Shown: positions 35,564 through 47,424 of the stretch, one piece after another
How positions within the stretch are numbered: the first letter of the stretch is position 1
How the letters are laid out: every line of letters starts with the position of its first letter
NCBI GenBank assembly: GCA_001599715.1
Contig: BCHU01000008.1
Coordinates: forward strand, 248,001 to 312,000
Source: Phaeotremella fagi
Taxonomy: Eukaryota > Basidiomycota > Tremellomycetes > Tremellales > Phaeotremellaceae
Direction of reading: 5' to 3'
DNA length: 64,000 nucleotides
Program-made: the position numbers and the translations under genes
Notes under the pieces: generated by a model
Told to the model about the DNA's origin: nothing
The model's database searches: none
What the model saw: the letters and a program-made list of their open reading frames with translations, nothing else

Positions 35564-36220
35564 ATGTCACAAAAGTTTGATATCCATACCAGCGGTCACC
35601 GACGGGACAAATATACACAATACGACGCCTCAATCATCAACGGTCGCTCCTCTAACGCCTCATTCAAACTCCAATCAGATCTCCAAGAACACATCAAAGC
35701 TCTCAGCGAGATAGTCAACAAATCCAATTCATCTTCAGATGATCATTTCGAACAGATCGATACCGATAGAAAAGCAGACGAAGGTTCACTCCGATTCGCG
35801 ACTTTCAGCGCCTCATTCCATGATGTCGGTAAAAAAAACCATGAATACGACAATTTGAGAAGTTACTACCATCGAATTGGTTTCGACGACTTCACAAAAA
35901 GCGTCGTTAGTGGTTATACAGCTTCTCACCCAGATTCTGTCTCAGGTATCAACGTCAAATTCGATTCCGAACTTCGAAATCCGACTTTCACTATCGCTAA
36001 GACACTAATCGCTACCGCCGATGAATATGTTCCGTCCTTTATCACCGCGTGTTCGAACTACTTCGGTAAGACGACTCAACAGACTGATGGTACGGAGGTT
36101 GCGAAGGAGGATGAGTGGCAAAGAGATATCAGTCATATCCAATCCACTTGGGCTCAACGTACAAAGAAGTATTTAGACGCTGAGAAGATACTCAAGGAGC
36201 AGGAGAGTATGAACAATTAG
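35564..36220 (+). CDS. Orphan single-exon protein with a degenerate HD-like motif
   Basis: An uninterrupted 218-residue frame, hydrophilic, without signal peptide or TM segment. The segment FATFSASFHDVGKKNHEYDN contains an HDVGK that resembles the His-Asp core of HD-domain phosphohydrolases, but the flanking metal-binding histidines are not evident, so the similarity may be accidental. The C-terminal third (QRTKKYLDAEKILKEQE) is probably a helix. Lack of introns in an intron-rich neighbourhood suggests a young or horizontally derived gene. Function unknown. Confidence 0.55.
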   Translation: MSQKFDIHTSGHRRDKYTQYDASIINGRSSNASFKLQSDLQEHIKALSEIVNKSNSSSDDHFEQIDTDRKADEGSLRFATFSASFHDVGKKNHEYDNLRSYYHRIGFDDFTKSVVSGYTASHPDSVSGINVKFDSELRNPTFTIAKTLIATADEYVPSFITACSNYFGKTTQQTDGTEVAKEDEWQRDISHIQSTWAQRTKKYLDAEKILKEQESMNN

Positions 36221-36782
36221 GAATCTTCTCACCCGTTCAGTAGTACTCATATAGTCAGTATTATTCGATCAACCAAGTTCAGAGAACCTCCTTTCTCCTG
36301 CTTTTTACATATTTCACTTTTTGTAGTCACCCATTCTTAGTAAACTTCCTTTCTTTTTCATCAACTGTTAGTTTCTCAACCCTTCTCTTTCATAACTCAC
36401 AGCCTCTCGACATTCTTTCACTACTCGTCGAAATGCATCTTCTAAGCTATTTACTTTCATGGTTGCCACTGCCTGCCACTGCCACTCAGGCACGTCGCTT
36501 ATCGTCTTGTAAGCGGGGACCCCAATGTTGATCTGTGTATTGTCTGTGCGGCAAACCCAAAATAATGTAGCGGCAATGCCGTTTCGAGTAAAGAAGGAGG
36601 TTGATGGTGATGAGCATGTGGTCAGAAGATCACTTTATAAAGGAAGGGGAGAATACATCTACCATCTACAGAACAAATGAGTCAACATCGTACATAGTAT
36701 ATAGTATATAGCATTTACTGTATATATTACCACTTCTACCTCTCATACAACCCATCTCCTCCCTTATCACTCTCCACCCACA
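36221..36782. promoter_or_regulatory. PUT1 upstream region
   Basis: Contains a TATAAA at 36636-36641 (about 145 bp before the ATG), TAGTATATAG repeats near 36695-36712, and a palindromic CGG element (listed separately). The first half is the 3' flank of the orphan gene. Confidence 0.5.
36571..36581. promoter_or_regulatory. CGG-N5-CCG palindrome upstream of PUT1
   Basis: CGGCAATGCCG is an inverted CGG repeat with 5 nt spacing, the kind of site bound by fungal Zn2Cys6 dimers. A second CGGCAA half-site is at 36549-36554. In yeasts PUT1 is induced by the Zn2Cys6 factor Put3, which prefers a 10-nt spacing, so this may be a different factor. Confidence 0.45.
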
Positions 36783-38735
36783 ATGTTCAGAACTCTAAAT
36801 CTCACCAAACTTGCCACCCTTCGTTCACCCATCTCAAGATCAATAACAACAAGTGCTCATACCACATCCAAACCCAAACCCGGACCACGTCTCATACCCC
36901 TAACCATTCTAGGTGGAGGACTATGTCTAGGTCTATCTCTAACCCACACCACCCTCTCTTCAGAAGCAGAACACGTCCCCCCAATCCAAACAGTCCCAAC
37001 CCTCTCCCTCCTCCGTTCATACCTAGTCTACACACTCTGCACCTTCCCCACCATCGTCGACAACTCCCCCAAAATTCTCAAAACACTAACAACCTCTCCA
37101 ATCCCTTTCCTCAAAGATCTAACAGAATCAATAGTCAGACACACCTTCTTCGCTCAATTCGTCCCAGGCGAGACAGTTCGTGAATGTATGAACGAGATGG
37201 TTGCGCTAAGAAAAAATCATAAGGGGACGGTATTGAATTATTCCGCTGAAGCTGAATTGGATGAGGAGGTTAGTGGGGATGAGGTTGAGGTTTTTAAGAA
37301 GGATTTGGAGAGACGGAGATTGGAAGAGGTTTTACGTGCTTTGGATGAAGCTGGGGAATTTGAAGATTTGATTGGGAGAGATGGGGGGGTTAAGGGTTCG
37401 ACTGCTTTTGCTTTGAAGATTGTATGTGACGTTAATTAGATTTTACTGATTTTTTAGACCGGTTTGATCGACCCTAATATCTTGCAACGAGCTTCAACGA
37501 CAATCCTACGTCTTAGATCCAAGGGTTCCTCCTCCAAAACTCCTTACCCAGGTACTCCAGTCGATCAAGATGCTTCAGTGGTAGCCTCCTCCAAATCTAT
37601 ACAAACACTATTTACGCTGAACGGCAAAATCGATGACATGGGGGTCTTAACCACAGATGAAGGTTTAAGAGAAGGTGATGTTGAAGAGTTGAGAATTGTC
37701 TGGGAGAGGATCAAAGGGATCGCTGATAGGGCAAAACTAAGAGGGTGAGTAGATGTCAGAAACTGTTACTGACGTACAGAGTAAAACTCATGATAGACGC
37801 CGAGCATACGTGGTATCAACCAGCTCTAGACGCTTTCACCCTACTTCTGGCTGAGGAATACAACAAGCCTCAAAAGGGGATTGAATGGTCTGGTCCACTC
37901 ATTTTGTAGGTCTTCAATTCATACACTTCTGACAGATAGTGGTACATACCAATCCTACCTCACACGTCAACCGTCACATTTGAAAGCTGCAATCCAACAT
38001 GCTCAAGATAACGGTTATGCCCTTGGTATAAAACTGGTTCGAGGTGCATATTTCGTCCAAGAAAGACAGAAATGGAAGGAAGAACACAGATTTGGACCAG
38101 ATCCAATCTGGCCAGAGTGAGTCAATTGTTCTTTCGTTACTCTTTCATAAGTAACGATCCTTAAGTAAACCATCGACCGATAACGCTTACAACACCTCAC
38201 TCAAAACAATCATTAAAACCATGAAATCACAACTCAACTCTTCCAAACCAGAATTAACACTTAGCGTAGTGTTCGGTACTCATAACTCTGAATCTTGCGA
38301 TTTGATACTTGAAAATTTAGTTGATGAGGGTTTGGCTAGTACTGTCAAACAAAGTGGTCGTGAGGTATTGAGATTGGATGAAAAGGTCCTAGGAAAGATT
38401 TTCGTTGCTCAATTATACGGTATGTCTATGAGTTCTTTCTTAGGGGTGATAGCTGACGGGTCATAGGGATGAAAGATGATTTAACGGATCGAATGGCTGG
38501 ATCATTTGAATATTCTGGTATGCCAGTTGCTTTGAAGGTATGATTCTATCCTTTCTGAGATACTGCTATACTGATTCGACTCTAGTACATCGCTTACGGA
38601 TCTCTTGGTGAAGTCATGCCTTTCCTTGGTAGAAGGGCTATAGAAAACAAATCAATGATGAGCGGTGAAGGTGGAGCTTCAGCTGAGATTTCAAGGATAA
38701 GCAATGAATTCAAGAGAAGATGGTTTAATTGGTAG
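36783..38735 (+). CDS. Proline dehydrogenase (mitochondrial)
   Basis: FAD-dependent oxidation of proline to pyrroline-5-carboxylate, the first step of proline use, in the mitochondrion. The start (MFRTLNLTKLATLRSPISRS) reads as a basic presequence; a hydrophobic segment follows. Core barrel motifs appear in order: VKLMIDAEHTWYQPALD, GYALGIKLVRGAYF, LSVVFGTHNSESCDL and FVAQLYGMKDDLTDRMAGS. The final helix has PVALKYIAYGSLGEVMPFLGRRAIENKSM with the substrate-binding arginines of YLxRRAxEN type. About seven introns; about 550 residues. It ends KRRWFNW at TAG 38733-38735. Confidence 0.92.
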
Positions 38736-39045
38736 TCTGGCGTTTGAAGATAGATTTTATAGATGACGTTTAGTGTTGTATATAATTCATTGGTTGGCAT
38801 TTTCGGTTTCATGCATTTAGTATTTTAGTGAATGAACTGCGGCATTTCAAGATGAATTGTTTTCATGCATTTTTCTATTTTCTATGAGATACAAGATGCA
38901 GTTGATACTTTGGGGTGATCTGTTGAGATGATCTAGTTTGGGAGTTGTACAGGAGTTTATGGGAATAGCAGTGGAATGCAGGTATCTTGGGAAGGGTATA
39001 AGATTCGTCTTCAAGAGTTGAAGGTAAACTTATTCTGTAATCAAT
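38736..39045. other. Gap between convergent PUT1 and CAF16
   Basis: 3' flanking sequence, T/G-rich, without a recognisable gene or repeat. Confidence 0.5.
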
Positions 39046-40157
39046 CTAATGAGCATAATCGAATTTCTCAAAGAAAGTCTTTGCGTCCTTGGTCTAAATA
39101 AATCCGACATTAGTCCAACCAAACGTAAGAAATCAAGTACTAACCTCAGCTTTAGGACCTCGAACTCTACCTTGTCTCTTCTCCTTCTCACGACGTAAAT
39201 CCCTGTCCTCACGTAACCAATCCAAAGTAAGACTCAACAAAGCTTTATGAGTATCTTCAGAGGTTGGTGGCCAATTGAGTAAGGGACCTGGAGTGGTTCC
39301 TAGTTGAAGATGACAGATTTTAGTTGGGAAGATATGGAGACCGTCGAATATGTGGGTTGCGTCTTTTGTTTTCTTTAGTTTTTGGGTTGATTGGGAAAAA
39401 AGGGGGGACTTGACTTACAGACGATGGTAGCTCCTCTTGTTTCTGCTTCTTCTACGAGGAACTTGATGAGGTCCGCTCGAACTAGGACATCGAGATCTAC
39501 TGTGACCTGATGTGTTAGTTTATTGTTGAACTTTAACTTTCTTACCTCATCCAACAGAAGGATATCCCATTCTCCCATTAAACCCATACATAGCTGGACT
39601 CTTCTACGTTCACCATCTGAGATCTAAACGATAAACAATCAGCTTATTCCGAAGATTTCACTAATCTTCAAGCTAACCTGGTGCATATGCCTAAAGGAAA
39701 AACATCAATCAGCGTTAAACTTACCATAAGATAAATCAACACCTCCCACTCACCAATCCAAATCAACGTCCAAGATACCCAACAAAAGATCACGTCTAAC
39801 TTTATGACGATAACCCCCGACCGAATCCAAAAACTCAGAAACGACAATATCACTTCTAACCACAGGATTCCCACTCCATTCCGTCCCAAGATAAACAACT
39901 CCACCGGGTGGATTCATGAAAACGTCTTGACCGAGTATCAAACATTTTTTGGTTTTCGTTAATCGTTTACCAGCTAGGATACGGAGTAAAGTACTTTTAC
40001 CGGCTCCGTTCGCTCCTACCAGTAAACATCTTTCACCCTTTTTGAGAGTTAGGTTGACGTTTGTTAGGACTGTTTCTTGGGCTTCGGTGAAGGTGTAGGT
40101 TAGGTCTTGGCAGTCGATGGCTAGTTGTTCTGTTTCTTGAGTTGGGGGGTTTGTCAT
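39046..40157 (-). CDS. CAF16-like soluble ABC ATPase (CCR4-NOT associated)
   Basis: A single nucleotide-binding domain without membrane segments. Walker A is GANGAGKST, the signature is [10 protein letters not shown] and Walker B is [13 protein letters not shown]. The C-terminal part has [21 protein letters not shown] sequence followed by [19 protein letters not shown] and the basic RQGRVRGPK; the last exon ends FFEKFDYAH at TAG 39046-39048. The length and the TVDLD in Walker B are characteristic of CAF16/ABCI-type proteins. In yeast Caf16 associates with the CCR4-NOT complex; that link is family knowledge. Confidence 0.85.
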
Positions 40158-40712
40158 TTTGATGGTTTGGTTTGGTGAACGGTTGAGTTGAAAAGAGATT
40201 GAAAAGAACCTTGGGTTGATACTAATATGACGAATTCTTACTTGGCGCGTTTATCCGATCAGGCACTCGAGTCGCTACAGATCGAACCAGACCTTACAGC
40301 ATCGCCCAACCCATTTCAACGACACTCGCACAGATGGACATAAATAAGAGGTATCTGCTGAATGCTCTACATCACAAACCGTCGTCTCCATTCCACAGAG
40401 CTCAATGCCTGCTTGCACGATCATGTCACCGGGGTGACAGAATTCTCGTTGTTGTAAGAAATGTGGCGAAAACATCATCTCCTTTCCTTTATTCAAGGCG
40501 AAGACACGGGCATGATCGTGACACGTGAATCAAATGGCCACCTTTGTGATGCGCCAACTAACGAAGGCGAGGGACTAAGTCTCTCTCTCCCCTATATCAG
40601 CGACTTATTTCTACTTCCCAATCCCCCCTTTTCTTTTTGTGCCCAATCCAGAATAATCACTCACATCTGGTCAATTTTTAGTAAATCAACGAACAAAGTC
40701 TCGACCACCAAC
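40158..40712. promoter_or_regulatory. Divergent promoter between CAF16 and an orphan gene
   Basis: Carries a CACGTG E-box at 40523-40528 (a bHLH/Cbf1-type site) and a pyrimidine-rich leader with a TATATC about 120 bp before the orphan ATG. No gene is convincing here. Confidence 0.45.
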
Positions 40713-41282
40713 ATGTCAGCCTCAACTTCCAACATGTCAAACAACATACCTACCGCTACAATCCACGACAACGGCTCCGTCAGCTGTGGTGATTTCACAG
40801 TCACCTTTGATAGACAAAATCTTTTTTCGGCTCCAGGTGTTTTCAAGGATCACAGAGGTTCAACTATTACCTTGGGTAACGAACATACAATATTTGCTGT
40901 TAAGGGTGGTACTGATTTATTCATCGATATCAGACCTATCAACAACAGTATATATGGTTGGGAGGTTGAGAAAGGGATAAATACACAGCTTTTTATCCAG
41001 AGAATCGATTGGGAGAACGAGAAGAGCGATGTTTTCCCTGCGGGATGCAAGTTCCGCTTCAGTAGTAAAAATGATATCTTGGGTTTAGCTCGATCATTCA
41101 TGGATTTGATTGAAGAATTGCCAGCGGAGAGCTCTAAGAGGATGGATTTAGAATATGTTTTTGGAGTCGACCGGGAGAAGCAGGAACAGGAGTCTGTTTG
41201 TTTAGCTACTGCTCTTCTCACTCATAGATTCTGGGTTATTGATTTTCAAAGTGGTGAAGTGGAAATAACAGGGGTGATTTGA
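40713..41282 (+). CDS. Orphan single-exon protein
   Basis: A 189-residue frame from MSASTSNMSNNIP. After a short Ser/Asn-rich start it has beta-like alternation (GSVSCGDFTVTFDRQNLF, GSTITLGNEHTIFAVKGG, DLFIDIRPINNSIYGWEV) and a helical segment (ILGLARSFMDLIEELPAE). The C-terminal THRFWVIDFQSGEVEITGVI is again beta-like. No known motif. The upstream frame is open to 40461, but the ATG at 40713 follows a typical leader. It is intronless and probably lineage-specific, with function unknown. Confidence 0.6.
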   Translation: MSASTSNMSNNIPTATIHDNGSVSCGDFTVTFDRQNLFSAPGVFKDHRGSTITLGNEHTIFAVKGGTDLFIDIRPINNSIYGWEVEKGINTQLFIQRIDWENEKSDVFPAGCKFRFSSKNDILGLARSFMDLIEELPAESSKRMDLEYVFGVDREKQEQESVCLATALLTHRFWVIDFQSGEVEITGVI

Positions 41283-41648
41283 TGAGGATATGGTATACTT
41301 GTTTCCAATGTTATGTTTTTCTATTTTCTTTTTATCTTTCCTCATTGATAGCTGTACACCACAGGTTGAAATTGAATCTCAGAGTCATGTCATTTAATGT
41401 AAGGTTGGCCACATTGAGATATCCATGTGCCACAGATTACATAGACTGATTCACCGGCGGAGATAGAGAGATTGGGTGTGGGTGAGACACGCGTCACCTG
41501 CCTCTACTCTGTTCTGGCTCTGCGCGCCATTCAATCGCCACCGTACATTTAAAGTCATCCTCAAATTTAACCTTTCTTTCATCCATCTACTTTATTGGAG
41601 ACAGACAACTTTGACATACATCTAGCACATTCACAACCACCCAACACA
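41283..41648. promoter_or_regulatory. NAP1 upstream region with an ACGCGT box
   Basis: ACGCGT at 41489-41494 is about 155 bp before the NAP1 ATG, consistent with a G1/S-type MBF site for a histone chaperone gene. The first part is the 3' flank of the orphan gene. Confidence 0.45.
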
Positions 41649-43443
41649 ATGTCACAAAATCAAGATATACAACAAAGAGATGATTCAGCAGGTGTAGCTC
41701 CGACCCCACAAAACACTCCTTTAAACACAACAGTCCTCTCAAGTCGTCCTGCCGGTCTCGGTAAACCTCAAGTCGAAGATGTAGCTGAAGACGATGATGA
41801 AGGTGATGACGGTGAAGATGTTGGTGGAATGAACCCTGCTAGTTTGTTGGCTCAGGTGAGTGGTTTTCTTGTTAACTCTCAAATTGATTTCAGATCCAAT
41901 GGTATCAATTTTGATTTTTGAATTTTTTGAATTTTTTTCTCGCGGGTTGATGGAAATTTTCATCGTGCGAAATGATGGGGATCAAAGTCTGAGTTTTATG
42001 GACGTTGGATCTTCAATCACCGTCCCATCGTGTCTATTGTTGATACGCATTCGAAATCCATCTGATCAATTACAAAAGCCCCAAAAAACCTTACTGATCC
42101 CTCACACGTGTACAGAACCCAGCCCTTCTCGCTCTCGCTCAACACAAATTCGATTCCCTAGTCGGTCGTTCATCAGGTTACGTTGAAAACCTCCCCGCAC
42201 CAGTCAAGCGAAGAATCAATGGTCTCAAGGGTATCCAAGTCGAACATTCAAAGATTGAAAGTGAATTCCAATTGGCCATTTTAGATTTGGAGAAGAAGGT
42301 GAGTCGATTGTTAGGATTGGGTATCTTTGCTAATCACTCCCATAGTTCCTCGAAAAATACACTCCACTTTACGACCGTCGTCTAGCCATTATCACTGGTA
42401 AAGCTGAACCTACCGATGAAGAGGTTGAAATCGGTTTGGAAGCTGATTCAGATGACGAGGATGAAGACGATGAAGAAGAAGGTGCTAGAGTTACAGAAAT
42501 CACTGAAGAGAAAGAGGGTGACGAGAAGATCACTGGTATCCCAGAATTCTGGTTGACAGCTTTGAGAACTCACGCCCCTATCTCTGAGACCATCACAGAT
42601 GAGGATGAGGAGGTAAGTAAAAGGTTTCAGACAATGTGATGACCTAACATACGAAATGTAGGCCCTTAAATCATTGACCGACGTTCGTCTTTCATATCTT
42701 GAGGATGGCGCTGCTGGTTTCAAACTTCACTTTACCTTTGCACCAAACGATTTCTTTGCCGATGCTGAGCTTACCAAGACTTATTACTACCAAGTGGGTA
42801 CATTTCCTATCTAATCTGATCAATATTGACTCATGCTCTAGGAGGAAGTTGGTTACGGTGGTGACTTTGTTTACGACAAAGCTATTGGTCACGAAATCCA
42901 ATGGAAAGCAGACAAAGATCTTACCAAAAAAGTCGAAATCAAAAAACAAAGAAATAAGAGTAAGCAAACCCCACCTCAATTCCAAATATAACCCAATCAC
43001 TAACCCCCGCCCCCCAGCCTCAGGTAAAACCAGAGTAATCAAAAAAGTAGTCCCCACCGAATCATTCTTCAATTTCTTCAAACCACCTCAACCCCCAACC
43101 CCAGAAGATCTAGAAGCCGACGACGTCGATGAGGAAGAACTCGAAGAACTCGACGCGAGATTAGAAGTCGATTATCAAATCGGTGAAGATTTCAAAGAGA
43201 AAATCATCCCTCGTGCCATTGATTATTTCACTGGTAAAGCTTTGAAATATGAACAAGATTTCGAGGACGATGAGGAGATTGACGAGTTTGATGAAGAGGA
43301 CGATTATGATGATGAGGAGGTGGGTGTTTTTTCATTTTTAAAATCGATTTTTGGGGGGGTTTTATGAGAAACGTTTTTAACTAATCTATGTTTAGTAGGA
43401 TGAAGCACCAGCTGGAAACAAGGAAGAATGTAAACAACAATAA
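41649..43443 (+). CDS. Nucleosome assembly protein NAP1
   Basis: Histone H2A-H2B chaperone acting in nucleosome assembly and histone import. The acidic N-terminus is followed by the long dimerisation helix ([32 protein letters not shown]) and the core ([46 protein letters not shown]). Then come [15 protein letters not shown] and an acidic tail with runs of Asp/Glu. The last exon adds [14 protein letters not shown], ending in the CKQQ prenylation-type box known from NAP1 proteins. About six introns; about 410 residues. Confidence 0.95.
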
Positions 43444-44058
43444 ACGGATTGAAAGAAAAAAATCATAAAAATATTCTAGTTCTTCTTTTGATAACATTGA
43501 ATTCTCAGTTTTCCCTTTTCAAAGACTTTCAATGTTGGTTTATTCCTTTTTCTTTTTTCATTTGCTTTTTACTTTAAAATCAAATCAATCCCAAACAACA
43601 AAAACATGCATCTCTTTTTATGTCTTACTTCTTTCTACTTTTACCTTTTTTATTCGTTTTTTAATTCGGCAATTAGTCCATTTGCAAAATATCGAAATAT
43701 CCTTTCTACTTTCTCTTTTCCAGTAGTCAATTCTTTTTACAATTCTCTTCAATCTGAAATGACATGTTATGAACACTTAACAAAATTCACTAGCTTCTCG
43801 ATATCCATTACTAATTAATTCATTCATGATTAAGATAAGATATGTCAAAAAGATCACTGATACAACACAACCAATAATGAAAACATCTAACATATTCCGA
43901 ATAAATCTGTTTTTCACGATTTTAATCAAGAAAACAAAGTTGATAATATACAACCCGAAAGATAATTTAATCTAAACCCAATAAAGAAAATTCTATAGAA
44001 AGATAAAAATAACATGTCCTGTTGGAATCTATTTCATTTCAATAACCCAAGTAACCCC
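43444..44058. other. AT-rich gap between convergent NAP1 and the Zn2Cys6 gene
   Basis: Very AT-rich 3' flanking sequence with T-rich runs. No gene, RNA or repeat recognised. Confidence 0.5.
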
Positions 44059-47000
44059 TCACGAACTCAGCAATTCATTAGGACTCCCACTCATGTTACT
44101 CATGACGAAATCCATAACCTCCTGCCATCCTTTCCCGTCCCCCGGATCAGGTAATCCACTAGCAGTAGTATCCCAATCAGGAGCTGGTACCCAAGCCTGA
44201 CCACCCGCACCGAAAGGTAAAGTCCATTCTTCACCTGTATCAGTGTATCCCGTGAAGTTGTCAACGATTTGTGTGTGGGTGTGGGGGTGGGTATGTACAT
44301 GGGTTGATGAAGACGATTGACTAGGGTTGATGAAGAATGGAATGGTATTGTTTTGTAGGATCGGTTGTTGGAGGTATGACAAGTTGAATGGATTCTGAAG
44401 GTTTTGGTTTTGATTTTGAGCTTGATTATGGTTCTGATTCTGACGTTGGAACGACGACATGTTCAAGAAATTCGGTACTGGTTCCATCAATCCACCCCCA
44501 TTCGTGTTCATCATCGTTGAATTATTGGATAGAGTTGCTCCTGAATCGGTACTCATTAACAAACTGTTCAGTCCAACACGCCCACTACCAGAGGCAAGTC
44601 TTTGTTGATTCTGTTGTTGCTGCTTGTGTTGCAACTGTTCCCTCTCCCTCTCCTGCTCTTCGTTAATAGCTTTAGCTTGTTCCACCATCATATCCAAGAC
44701 TTTCAATTCATCTTCCAAAGACTCGTCAGTCCTAGAAGTTGTCTTCTCAACCGCGATATATCCCTCGAGAAGTCGTAAAAGTTGATCATAATCGATTCTG
44801 GTATCTCTATGTCGACGAGCGCAGAGTATACCAATGACAGTAGCAGGAGAAAATCCTGAAGCAACCTGGATGGTCAGTGAATCGCTCCTAGCCTGAGACT
44901 CACTGTCATCCACTTGAATCTATCCAACGGATCTGATTCGTTCAATCCCAATCTCAACGTTATATCAGCGATAGCAGATGTAACACAAGCTTCAGCCGAT
45001 ACCCTAAAATCGCCCCCAGCTCTACCACCAAAAGATCGTAATAAATATGGTCGATGCAGGGCTATCCTAGCTAGATGGAATTTGGAACATAGCGTGTGTC
45101 GTTGAGGTTTAAGCCATGGGCAAGTGTTATCCAAACTAACATCGGGATCTTCGAGTTTGAAATGAGCAGGTAATTCTCTTCGCCAAGCTTGTAACATTTT
45201 TTCAGCTGCTAAAACGTTTGGATATTGACGTTTGACCAAACCGAAACATGTCGTCAAGATTCTACCGATGACCGTGGCGAGGCGATAATGTAAAATGACA
45301 AAGGTTGATTTAGTCGGTTGTGAGAGTGGTCGGACAGCGTTGGGGGGTGAGATCAACTCTTCATCGTTGATATTAGCTGGTGGTTTGGAGTTACATAATT
45401 CATCCTGAATCGCTAAAGGTCGACCAAGGAAGAGTGAGATGGATCTGTCGATGATGTACAGCTCTGAAAATCAGTACCAACCAAATTTATCCCACTCACG
45501 AGCCCACATTCGTCGTCGAATTTCTGCTTCTTTAGGTGGTAACTGCCATTTAACCCCGTCGATATGCATACCTTGAGCTTGAGCAGCACGAATAGCACCT
45601 CCAATAGTAGTCCAAGCTTCGGGTACACGACGACAAATGATCAAATAGAGTGCAACCTGGAGTAAGTAAAGACTTCACCTATGACTTACCAAAGCTGACG
45701 CCCTAACCGTGTCCAACGATTCTCCGTAGAAACTTGGACTTTCGACTAAAGCCCTTCTAGCACCCCAGAACCAACTTAGACTCATCTCTTCTCGATCTAG
45801 CAGTGTTTCTGGTACATCTCTCGGAACATCTCTATCAAGAAGGATACCGAAAGCTAAAACGATCATCATGACGGAGAACCATCGTAGATCGATTGTAGCT
45901 ATAGCTTCTAGATCGAATGATCTATCCCAGAATTTGTTGTATTTTGACATGAAATCGGGTTTATAGAGGATATCGATGTGACTAAAAGGATCAGTAGTGG
46001 TAAAATCTGCTACCTACTCATTATAGCGAATAAAGAATTGGTCAACCAAGTGATCACACACTGTACGTCTGGGTAATAGTTGTATTAAACTTCTGATTTG
46101 AGAGACCAAAGTGAAAGGTTTAGTATCTGAAGTGAAGGTTTGAAGTCGTCGACGAGCATGATGAACATCACTCAATGGGACGGATAGAGCACCCTAAATG
46201 GAGTCAGTTGGGATCAAAATTTCAATTCGAACCAACAAACTCACACTAATAGTCTGTGCAGCTGTTTGAGGACCGAAATGACTGGTTCCAAAGAATGACC
46301 CTAGCTATTCAGTACAACTCAAACACATTAACCTACCAGTATCCTCCTCATCGTTAGCCCTCCCATCCATCCTCAAACTCCCGTAGCCACCGAGACCATC
46401 ATCCTCGGTCAAATGCTCGCTATCACTCCAAGCTCTGGAATTCGATCTGGAGTGATCATCAGCCAAATGACCTCTTTTCCATTGAGCTGATTCCTCTTGG
46501 AGGAATTCTCTGGAAGTATGAGGCGTGGGTAGTTCCGTGTGCCCACGCTCAGAGGAGATTGGATGTGATGGAGCTCGAGGAGGTGAGTAGTGAGCTCGGT
46601 AAGGATTTTGGTCGTCTAACGTATATTAGATAAAGTGTCTGCTCAGGTTGAAGTATTGCACTTACGTGAGGAGGTCGGATGGGAAGGTCTATCTACTCCA
46701 TCATCTTCTTCTTCATCATCATCACCTTCGTCATCAAAGACCAGGGGTTTCGCTGCGTCAACGGAAACGGTCTTGGTTTTCCTTTTCTTGACGACCTTGT
46801 GCTCACCACTACCGGCGCTTTCTGGTGTATTGGCAGTGGGGGCGTCGTGGTATGCGGGGAAAACACATGTATCCCCGACACCTCTCTTGACGCAGTTGGT
46901 ACAAGGGAGAGAACCGTCGCACTGAAACGAGTTAGCTCTGGTCTTCTTTTCAGACATCACGTATTTGTGATTGCCAATTTGTGGATGAATGGAGGGTAAG

Positions 47001-47424
47001 TTGGAGCGTGACCTACCTTCTGCTTACGCCTGTTGCAATCTCTACAAGCTGTTGCTTGCCGCCCACGACGTCGCTTACTTGATTCTCCAGATTCGGCAAC
47101 GAAATTTGAATGTTGCTGAGGAGTTGATTTATTCGTTTGGGGGGATATGGTGGATGATGGCATCGGTGGTGTCATTGATGGTTGAGTAGCAGAGTCGATA
47201 GATAAAGAGTAGGATTGATGAGGTGGAGGTAGATTGATAGCTTTATTAGTTGGTGTGGATGTGGAGGGCAGTGCACGAAAATGATGTTCACCGTAGACGG
47301 TGAATGGTTGAATAGGTAGACCGACACCGATGTTATACTGTGTATCTAAATTTGGAGCTCGTTCGATAGTGAGAGGTGACGGAAGTGGTCTTCTTTGATG
47401 ATCATGTATTATTTCCGATGACAT
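44059..47424 (-). CDS. Zn2Cys6 fungal transcription factor with middle homology region
   Basis: A multi-exon gene, about 1,000 residues. The zinc cluster (CRDCNRRKQK joined across an intron to CDGSLPCTNCVKRGVGDTC) is preceded by a basic SKRRRGRQ and a ~120-residue Pro/Ser/Thr-rich N-terminus. An acidic linker with a KKRKTK nuclear-localisation-like run follows. The middle contains the fungal-specific transcription-factor region (IRSLIQLLPRRT-like stretch at about 46080, WSTIGGAIRAAQAQGMHI-like at 45570, FHLARIALHRPYLLRSFGG at 45040). The C-terminus is Gln/Asn-rich and ends SPNELLSS. It binds CGG-type sites as a dimer by family knowledge; the target pathway is unknown. Confidence 0.85.

Noticed and set aside
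43532..43818. Overlapping frames in the AT-rich gap after NAP1
   Set aside because: Peptides rich in Phe/Ser/Leu/Thr from poly-pyrimidine sequence; no coding character.
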